Positions 1-5,685 of a DNA stretch of 64,000 nucleotides are shown piece by piece. Position 1 is the first letter of the stretch; each line of letters opens with the position of its first letter. The position numbers and the translations under genes were made by a program. The notes under the pieces are model-generated. The model worked only from the letters and a program-made list of their open reading frames with translations, did no database searches and was not told the origin of the DNA. Source of the DNA: Hymenobacter metallicola (GTDB taxonomy: Bacteria > Bacteroidota > Bacteroidia > Cytophagales > Hymenobacteraceae); assembly GCF_004745645.1 (NCBI RefSeq), contig NZ_SRMB01000001.1, positions 372,001 through 436,000 of the forward strand, in the 5' to 3' direction.

Positions 1-991
1 TGTTGCTAAAGCTGGAGGCCCCGTTCAGGGTGCCGGTCAGGTAGAGGTTGCCGCTGGCGTCTGCTTCCGCGTCGGTTATGCGGTCCTCATTCGGACCGCC
101 TTCCTGGCGTACCCACTCGGCCGTGCCCTGAGCGTTAAACTTCACCAGCAGCAGGTCGTTGTTGCCGCGCGAGGTGTAGGTAGTGCCGTTCAGGTCGATG
201 GGCACGGTGAAGCTGCTGACCAGATACACGCTGCCGCTGGCCCCCGCGGCCAGGCGGGGCACCTGGTAGGTAGCCGGGCCCTGGGGCACCTGGTAATCGA
301 AGGCCGCTACGGCCCCCCGGACGTCGCCGGTGGCGGCGCGCAGCTGGAGCAGAAACGTGCCGAAGCCCGTGCGGGTCGTGATTGCCGGAACCCCGTTGCC
401 AAAATTGGCCGCGCCGGTATACAGGCCAGAAGCGTACACGTTGCCCAGGTCGTCGACGCCGATGGAGTGGCCATTGACTACGGTGGTGCCGCTGGCCGAG
501 CTTTGCTGGGCCCACTCGGGCACACCCTGGGGCGACACGCGCACCACGAAGACCTTGCTGGCCGTGTTGGTACTGCTCAGGCTCACCCCGTTGGGCAGGG
601 AGATGGGGCCGGTGAAGCTGCCCGTCACGTAGGCGTTGCCGGCCGCGTCGAGGGCGACGTCGGTGGCCGATTCATTGCCGGGCGTACTGAACGCAAAGAT
701 CCAGGCCACCGCACCCGCGGACGTGTACTTGACCAGAAACCCGTCGTTCTGACCCTGACCGGTGAGCGTGGTGGTGCCGATGGTGATGCTGCCGGTAAAG
801 GAGCCGGCCGCGTAGGTGTTGCCGGCCGCGTCGGTGGCCAGGGAGCTGGAGGTAGTGGGGGCAAAGCCCGGGGCGTAGGCATTCAGCCAGGAAGGCGGCG
901 CGTATTGGGCCCGGGCTGCGGGTAGGGTAGCCCCACAGGCGGCCAGGGCGAGGGCCGCGCGAAGCAAGTAGGAGGGAGTAGAAATAGGCAT
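1..991 (-). CDS. SBBP beta-propeller repeat protein, C-terminus cut by window edge
   Basis: The reading frame opens at an ATG ending at 991 and stays open to base 1, giving at least 330 residues. It begins with a signal peptide (MPISTPSYLLRAALALAAC, then an Ala-rich stretch ending ARAQ). After that come repeated motifs of the type DAAGNTYAAGSFTG, DAAGNAYVTGSFTG, DDLGNVYASGLYTG and DASGNLYLTGTLNG, each about 50-70 residues apart. This is the SBBP (seven-bladed beta-propeller) repeat pattern of secreted Bacteroidota proteins. Many members carry a type IX secretion sorting domain at the C-terminus, but that end lies outside the window. The ligand is unknown. Other frames over the same bases are shadows. 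Confidence 0.85.
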   Translation of the reverse strand, partial: MPISTPSYLLRAALALAACGATLPAARAQYAPPSWLNAYAPGFAPTTSSSLATDAAGNTYAAGSFTGSITIGTTTLTGQGQNDGFLVKYTSAGAVAWIFAFSTPGNESATDVALDAAGNAYVTGSFTGPISLPNGVSLSSTNTASKVFVVRVSPQGVPEWAQQSSASGTTVVNGHSIGVDDLGNVYASGLYTGAANFGNGVPAITTRTGFGTFLLQLRAATGDVRGAVAAFDYQVPQGPATYQVPRLAAGASGSVYLVSSFTVPIDLNGTTYTSRGNNDLLLVKFNAQGTAEWVRQEGGPNEDRITDAEADASGNLYLTGTLNGASSFSN

Positions 992-1159
992 GCTCAAAGA
1001 TTGCCAATGAAGGATAGCTGCGCAAGTCGGCGGTCCTGGCCGACTGCAAAAGAACTGCCTGAGGGGCCCTGGCTTGCATCCCCGCCCGAATTACCGACTT
1101 TCGCGGCGTGGGGCTACCGCCCGCGGGAGGCAGCTCCCGGCTTATCCATCCGTTATCAA

Positions 1160-1942
1160 ATGAAACTCCTGCTCCTAGCCGTTCTGCTTCTCTTACCCAC
1201 CTGCCTATACAGCCAAGACCTGCCGGCCATCGAGCGGGAGCTGGTCCGGGAGGCCCGGCGCATCTCGTACTGGGCCGAGTATGACGACAGCACGGGCACT
1301 GCCCACGTGGAGGATTCCCTGGCCCGGGCCAACAGCCGGTTCATGCGCCGGCTGCTGCACTACACCGCCACCGAGCCCGCCAGCCTGACCTACGCCTTTG
1401 CGGCCCTGCGGCGGGAGCACATTACCATCACGACCTCGGCCGACGGGCGCTTCCGTATCTACTCCTGGGACTCGCAGGAGGGCGGCACCATGCGCTTCTT
1501 CAACAATGTGTTTCAGTTCCGGGCCGGCGCCAAGGTGGCTGCCCGCAGCCTGACCGGCACCCGCCCCGACAACGACGCGGGCAAGCTGTACTTCGACATC
1601 TTCCAGGTGCAGAAGGGCAGCCAGACCTACTATCTGGCTTACGGGCAGGGCATCTACTCCAGCCACGACTCCTACCAGCACGTGAAGGCCTTTGCCGTGG
1701 AGGGCGGGCAGCTAAACCCCGAGGCCAAGCTGATCCAGACTGGCTCGGGGCTGCGCAACACCCTGGGCTTTGCCTTCGACTTCTTCTCGGTGGTCGACCG
1801 CCCCGAGCGGCCCGTGCGCCTGATTACCTACGACCCGAAAGCCCAGGTGCTGGCCATTCCGGTGGTGTGGGCCGATGGCAAGGTCACGGACAAGCGGATC
1901 CGCTACGGCTTCAACGGGGCGGTGTTTGCGAAGGTGAAATAA
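1160..1942 (+). CDS. Secreted protein of unknown function
   Basis: I chose the ATG at 1160 because it opens a clean signal peptide (MKLLLLAVLLLLPTCLYSQ). The frame can be extended upstream to 1001, but that part is low-complexity and not protein-like. The mature part, about 240 residues, is rich in Arg, Tyr and Asp and contains a stretch FRIYSWDSQEGGTMRFF followed by beta-rich sequence (DIFQVQKGSQTYYLAYGQGIYSS). It is probably periplasmic. I do not recognise a family, although similar proteins seem common in Hymenobacter. It stands alone, divergent from the SBBP gene, with no clear terminator after it. Confidence 0.75.
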   Translation: MKLLLLAVLLLLPTCLYSQDLPAIERELVREARRISYWAEYDDSTGTAHVEDSLARANSRFMRRLLHYTATEPASLTYAFAALRREHITITTSADGRFRIYSWDSQEGGTMRFFNNVFQFRAGAKVAARSLTGTRPDNDAGKLYFDIFQVQKGSQTYYLAYGQGIYSSHDSYQHVKAFAVEGGQLNPEAKLIQTGSGLRNTLGFAFDFFSVVDRPERPVRLITYDPKAQVLAIPVVWADGKVTDKRIRYGFNGAVFAKVK

Positions 1943-2087
1943 GCCGGCCGCGGGTGGGGTGGGGGCCAGCTGGGCCGCAGCAGCCCGTGGGCAGCAAAAA
2001 GGCCCTGCTCCAAAGTGCTAAAAAACGTGTCGCAAACGCCCCCGCAGGATGTCGCATTCAGCCGCCGTGCAGGGGTGTTTTAGCTGG

Positions 2088-2095
2088 TACATTTG
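2088..2095 (+). promoter_or_regulatory. Candidate Bacteroidota -7 box (TACATTTG)
   Basis: TACATTTG fits the TAnnTTTG consensus and lies 27 bases before the ATG of the VOC gene. No convincing -33 TTG element is seen about 20 bases upstream, so the assignment rests on the -7 box and its position. Confidence 0.45.
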
Positions 2096-2122
2096 CTTTG
2101 TACCCACTTAACTACTACCCAT

Positions 2123-2560
2123 ATGGCAACTAATATTTTTGTCAACCTGCCCGTCAAGGACCTGAACGCCTCGGTGGCTTTCTTTACCCAGCTGGGGTTT
2201 CGCTTCGATCCGCAGATGACTGATGAACGGGGCACCTGCATGGTCATCAGCGACACCATCTACGTGATGCTGCTGGTGGAGCCGTTTTTCCAGACGTTCA
2301 CGGGCAAGCCCTTGGTTGACGCCCGCCAGGCCAACGAAGTTATCATCTGTCTGTCGGCCGACAGCCGGGCCGAGGTTGACCGCCTCGCCGAGGCGGCCCT
2401 GGCCGCCGGGGGGCAACCCGTGCCGCAGCAGCCGGAAAACGAAATGGAATTCATGTACGACCGTAACTTCCAGGACCTCGACGGCCACCTCTGGAATGTG
2501 ATGTACATGGACCCCACCTACGCCCAGCAGCCGGCTACCCCCGAAGCTGCCGCCCAGTAA
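2123..2560 (+). CDS. VOC family protein (glyoxalase/bleomycin-resistance fold)
   Basis: The ATG at 2123 gives 145 residues starting MATNIFVNLPVKDLNASVAF. The beta-alpha-beta-beta-beta modules of the vicinal-oxygen-chelate fold can be followed: NIFVNLPVKDLNASVAFFTQLGF at the start, a middle strand region (TCMVISDTIYVMLLVE), and the end FQDLDGHLWNVMYMDP, where the ExxH-type C-terminal metal site of glyoxalases usually lies. Members close to this one, sometimes called PhnB- or YcgJ-like, are cytosolic and mostly uncharacterised. The true substrate cannot be told from sequence. It is a single-gene unit. Confidence 0.85.
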   Translation: MATNIFVNLPVKDLNASVAFFTQLGFRFDPQMTDERGTCMVISDTIYVMLLVEPFFQTFTGKPLVDARQANEVIICLSADSRAEVDRLAEAALAAGGQPVPQQPENEMEFMYDRNFQDLDGHLWNVMYMDPTYAQQPATPEAAAQ

Positions 2561-2671
2561 CGGCGCCGGGCTGCATACCTCACCGTCCGGCTGCCGCCTG
2601 CGGGCTGAGGCATAAGGTTCTTCTGGTCGGCGCGGCGGCTATTCCAGGGTGTAGCAGGTCCGTCGGACCGG

Positions 2672-2768
2672 TGTAGAGACGCATAGTGGCGTCTCCGGCT
2701 TGAACGACTCGTAACGCGTTTCCGGCCCGGGCTAAACAACGATTGAGACGCAAGTATGCGTCTCTACA
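2672..2768. repeat. 97-bp palindromic dispersed repeat (GTAGAGACGC family)
   Basis: TGTAGAGACGCATA at 2672-2685 is matched perfectly by its reverse complement at 2755-2768. The right arm continues inward as TTGCGTCTCAATCGTTG on the minus strand. The same 32-base unit, with a few substitutions, recurs on the plus strand at 60299-60330. No coding capacity is visible. It resembles a non-autonomous MITE- or REP-like element. Confidence 0.7.
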
Positions 2769-2835
2769 CTGGGTGGCGGTTAGACGATTCAACTGCTGGT
2801 GTCTGAGCAAAGGGCTGAGTCCTTACCCCCGTAAA

Positions 2836-2876
2836 GCCACCAGGGCCGCCCCGGAATCCGGGGCGGCCCTGGTGGC
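2836..2876 (-). terminator. Strong hairpin between convergent genes
   Basis: A perfect 19-bp stem (GCCACCAGGGCCGCCCCGG, 2836-2854, with its complement at 2858-2876) encloses a 3-base loop. It lies 16 bases past the stop of the minus-strand tail-fibre-like gene and is followed by TTTACG on that strand. It probably ends that gene and shields it from the convergent VOC gene. Confidence 0.75.
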
Positions 2877-2892
2877 ATAGTAAAGGAGCGGG

Positions 2893-4092
2893 CTAGCGGC
2901 GGCGCAGCAGGGCCGCCCCGATGCCTCCGCCGGCCAGCAGCACGGCCGCGGCCAGGGGGAGGCCCGCCGGGGCGGGGCTTTGGGGGGTAGCGGCAACCGT
3001 AGCGGCCAAGGCCCGGCGCTCCAGGGCGTCGAGGCGGGCGCGCAGCTCCTGGTTTTCGGCCTGTAGGGCGCTGAGCCGGGCGGCTTGCTGCTGGGTGCGG
3101 GCGTCGAGGGCCTGGGCGGCGGCCAGGGCCACACCGTCGGCGTCCACGGTGCCGATGCTGATGCTGTCGGGGCCCAGGCCGAAGGCCCGGTGGAAGTCCT
3201 GGGCCATGGGGCCGAGGTGGCGCACGTGGTGTTTATCTACCTTGTAGCTCCAGCGAGTGATGGGCAGCTGGCGCAGCCTGGCCAGCACGTCTTCGCCGGC
3301 CACGGTTTCAAAGCGGTGCTTCCGGTGGCGGTCCGACACGTTCGTCCAGACCCCGCTCGTGCTCAGGTAGGCGCCGGTAGAGGTAGAAATCACCGCGCTG
3401 GACTGGTACCAGGAGGGCGTCGAGTTGGTGCCGGTAATGGGCGTGCCCGACTGGAAGATAATGCCGCTGCTGCGGTTGGAGGAAGTGTAGATGCGGAAGC
3501 CGTTGGTGACGCGCCAGGTGGCCGAGTGGTTGGTTTCGGCCCGGAAGGCTTCGTCGGTGGCGAAGTTGCCGTCGTCGACTACCGAGCGGTCGGCAAAGAC
3601 GAAGGTGCCCTGGCGGGTGTTGGTGTGGGCGTAGTAGCCCAGGGCCACCGAGGCCGCCCCCGAGGCGGTGCAGAACTCGCCCAGGGCGGTGCTGCTAAGG
3701 TTGGCCGCCGTCACGTCTTTGCCGAAGGCCGTGCCGTAGTCGCCGGAGGCCCGGGCGTTGTAGCCGCCGGCCGTGGAGTAGATACCGATGTTGGCGTTGT
3801 CCCACTGGGTACCGTTGATGTAGCCGGCCCGGAAGGCGGCCTTCTCCGGATACCACATCAGGCGGGTGCCGCTGCCTTCGGCCGGAATAGCGTTGGAGGT
3901 GTTGCCCCCGTCGTAGGTGCCGCCGGCCAGCAAGCCCCCGGATTTGAACACGCTGAAACGGGCTTCGCTGGGGTTGCGCTTGCGCACGATCAGCAGGGTG
4001 TCGGTGTTTTGGGCCAGCAGGGACGTCAGGGGTAGCAGCGTAAGGCCGAACAACCCGGCCCGCCGGGCAAGAGAAGCGTAAAAGTTGTCCAT
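2893..4092 (-). CDS. Tail-fibre-like protein with S74 chaperone domain
   Basis: 399 residues. A signal peptide (to about residue 28, ending SLLAQ) leads into beta-rich sequence. Residues 90-190 are YadA-head-like, with repeated G-x-x-A motifs (YSTAGGYNARASGDYGTAFG, SVALGYYAHTNTRQGTFVFAD). The peptidase S74 intramolecular chaperone domain starts at about 265 with SDRHRKHRFE, which keeps the Ser and Lys seen in the SDxRLK self-cleavage site. It continues with HLGPMAQDFHRAFGLG and a GTVDADGVALAAAQAL motif. A coiled coil (about 330-360) and a hydrophobic tail segment ending in RRR follow. In Bacteroidota such proteins are usually chromosomal surface fibres, not phage genes. Nothing phage-like flanks it. 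Confidence 0.85.
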   Translation of the reverse strand: MDNFYASLARRAGLFGLTLLPLTSLLAQNTDTLLIVRKRNPSEARFSVFKSGGLLAGGTYDGGNTSNAIPAEGSGTRLMWYPEKAAFRAGYINGTQWDNANIGIYSTAGGYNARASGDYGTAFGKDVTAANLSSTALGEFCTASGAASVALGYYAHTNTRQGTFVFADRSVVDDGNFATDEAFRAETNHSATWRVTNGFRIYTSSNRSSGIIFQSGTPITGTNSTPSWYQSSAVISTSTGAYLSTSGVWTNVSDRHRKHRFETVAGEDVLARLRQLPITRWSYKVDKHHVRHLGPMAQDFHRAFGLGPDSISIGTVDADGVALAAAQALDARTQQQAARLSALQAENQELRARLDALERRALAATVAATPQSPAPAGLPLAAAVLLAGGGIGAALLRRR

Positions 4093-4123
4093 TGGGGTAA
4101 GAGCAGGGAGGGGGAAATACGGG

Positions 4124-4131
4124 CAAAGCTA
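4124..4131 (-). promoter_or_regulatory. Candidate -7 box (TAGCTTTG) for the S74 protein gene
   Basis: Read on the minus strand the bases are TAGCTTTG, an exact TAnnTTTG match, 32 bases before the ATG at 4092. Confidence 0.5.
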
Positions 4132-4575
4132 GTCAGATAAATCAGGCCCCGGATAGGCTTAGTCCAACTATATATTTGCAACGCTATTTTTCGCCCGGCC
4201 GCGGCTACGGCAGGGGCGACCTACCCGCGGCCGGCAGGGGCGCCTTGCCGACTACAGCCGCCTCCATGGCCCTTTTGGGAGGAAGCTCAGGCTACGGACC
4301 TGACTCTGGACCGCCCGCATGACGGGCCAAAACGAAACGGCGGTTCCGGGCGGCACCCCGCAGTACCCGTTGTGGCGGGCCGGGTACGGAACGTAGCGCT
4401 ACGAGCAGGCTGATACAGGACCTGGGGGTCCGTCGGAGCAGCTGCGGAGGGTGTTAACCGGCTATGCGGCAGCTTTTTGAAGTCGGAAAAATAAATATAG
4501 TAAAGGCTATACTTAAGGTCTTGGAAAATATATAGCTTATTGGCATTATTCACCTTTTATCCAGTAATAAGCCAC
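4132..4575. other. Intergenic region, no gene seen
   Basis: No protein-like frame is present. A TATATTTG sequence at 4171-4178 on the plus strand matches the -7 consensus but lies about 400 bases before the next gene, so it may be chance, a long leader or a small RNA start. The last 130 bases before 4576 are AT-rich (repeated ATATAG/TATAG words) and probably hold the promoter of the next gene, but no clean box is seen. Confidence 0.4.
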
Positions 4576-5142
4576 ATGGCACGTGTTAACAACAACATTA
4601 TTACCCAGGGTCTGAGCGGTACGCTGGGCGGCACCCTGGTCTTCCGGCAATCGGGCAACCGGACCATCGTTTCGACGGCCCCGCGGGAAACGGACCGGGA
4701 ACCCTCGCCCAAGCAGCTGGCCCATCAGCAGCGGTTTCAGGAAGCGGCCCTGTATGCCAAAGCCCAGCTGGCCACGCCCGAAGGCAAGGCCGAGTACGAA
4801 GCCGCCCGCGACGAAAACAACAACAGCGCCTACGCTATTGCCGTGGCCGACTTTATGCAGGCACCCGACATTCGGGAGCTGGACCTGAGCAACTACGCCG
4901 GCAAAGTGGGGGACACCATGCGGGCGCGGGTGACGGACAACTTTAAGGTAGTGGGCGTCACGGTACGGATCGAAAACGGGGACGGGAGCCTGGTGGAAGA
5001 AGGCCCGGCCGTGCAGCAGCCCAACGCGGTGGATTGGGTGTTTACGGCCAAGAAAGCGAATACCAGCCTGGAGGGCGACAAAATCACCTTCCGGGCCACC
5101 GACAAGCCCGGCAATCCGACTACGGAAACCAAGACGCTATAG
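4576..5142 (+). CDS. Conserved Bacteroidota protein of unknown function
   Basis: The ATG at 4576 gives 188 residues beginning MARVNNNIITQGLSGTLGGT. This N-terminus (nnII..GLSG.LG.tlVFRQ.gnrTiV...P) is one I associate with a family of small Bacteroidota and phage-associated proteins without known function. A hydrophilic helical part follows (KQLAHQQRFQEAALYAKAQL), then a C-terminal beta-rich domain of about 80 residues with an immunoglobulin-like look (DNFKVVGVTVRIENGDGSLVEEG). There is no signal peptide or membrane span. It is a single-gene unit; a hairpin lies about 140 bases downstream. Confidence 0.75.
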   Translation: MARVNNNIITQGLSGTLGGTLVFRQSGNRTIVSTAPRETDREPSPKQLAHQQRFQEAALYAKAQLATPEGKAEYEAARDENNNSAYAIAVADFMQAPDIRELDLSNYAGKVGDTMRARVTDNFKVVGVTVRIENGDGSLVEEGPAVQQPNAVDWVFTAKKANTSLEGDKITFRATDKPGNPTTETKTL

Positions 5143-5184
5143 GCAGTAGTCTTGGTTTCGTTCAATTTCCGGCGATTTGCCCGC

Positions 5185-5229
5185 TGAATAGGCGCCGTAT
5201 AGCTTCCGTATAGGCACTGTATAGGCACC
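5185..5229. repeat. Short imperfect tandem repeats around GTATAGGCAC
   Basis: Between about 5185 and 5229 the words AATAGGCGC, CCGTATAGCTT, CCGTATAGGCACT and GTATAGGCACC follow one another with a period of about 12. No function can be read from it. Confidence 0.4.
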
Positions 5230-5279
5230 CTTTACCCAGCCTGAGCGCTGCATCCGGCAGAAATGCTAAAATGACCAAC

Positions 5280-5304
5280 GGCCGCCCCGGATTCCGGGGC
5301 GGCC
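5280..5304 (+). terminator. Hairpin, possible terminator
   Basis: GGCCGCCCCGG and its complement flank a 3-base loop in a perfect 11-bp stem. Only GTTTGGG follows, so the U-tract is weak. The core is nearly identical to the hairpin at 2836-2876. Confidence 0.45.
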
Positions 5305-5382
5305 GTTTGGGTGTAGGAGAGGCCAAAGTGGGCGTTACTTTGCGGAGGGCCAGTCAAGCTGGTCGATGAGAAGAATGCTTAA

Positions 5383-5609
5383 CTATTGGTAAGCTTCCTG
5401 CAAGCTCATATCAAGGGCACCGTGGGTATGCAGGAATCCAGCCAGCATATACAGCCAGTGCTGGCGCGGATGGTTTTGGCAAAGATGCTGGCCTGTAGCT
5501 CATGTTTGAAGACTTGGTCGAGCGGTTCTTGGCTGTTGTATTAGGGGATGGTGCGGATACGGTCTTGGAAGGCGGCCAAGTCAGCAGCCCGGAAAAACTC
5601 AGGAGGCAT
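5383..5609 (-). pseudogene. Decayed small gene of unknown family
   Basis: On the minus strand an ATG at 5609 opens MPPEFFRAADLAAFQDRIRTIP and is stopped at 5541. The same frame then goes on as YNSQEPLDQVFKHELQASIFAKT without a start. After about 5477 the protein-like sequence moves to another frame, reading HPRQHWLYMLAGFLHTHGAL and then DMSLQEAYQ, ending at the stop 5383-5385. One stop and one frameshift would join three pieces into a protein of about 75 residues. I do not recognise the family. It lies just downstream of the restriction enzyme gene. Confidence 0.35.
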
Positions 5610-5685
5610 CGGATAACGAGAGGATTAGTGGATACGAGTAAGGAGACGGATGATAGGCTGGGCAGGCCAAGGGTGAGGAGCTAGG

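Noticed and set aside
2893..4092. Prophage tail-fibre region
   Set aside because: The S74/YadA-like protein has a signal peptide and no phage structural, lysis or integrase gene is near.
5502..5684. 60-codon plus-strand frame MFEDLVERF...
   Set aside because: It is antisense to the protein-like pieces of the decayed gene on the minus strand and has no recognisable features.
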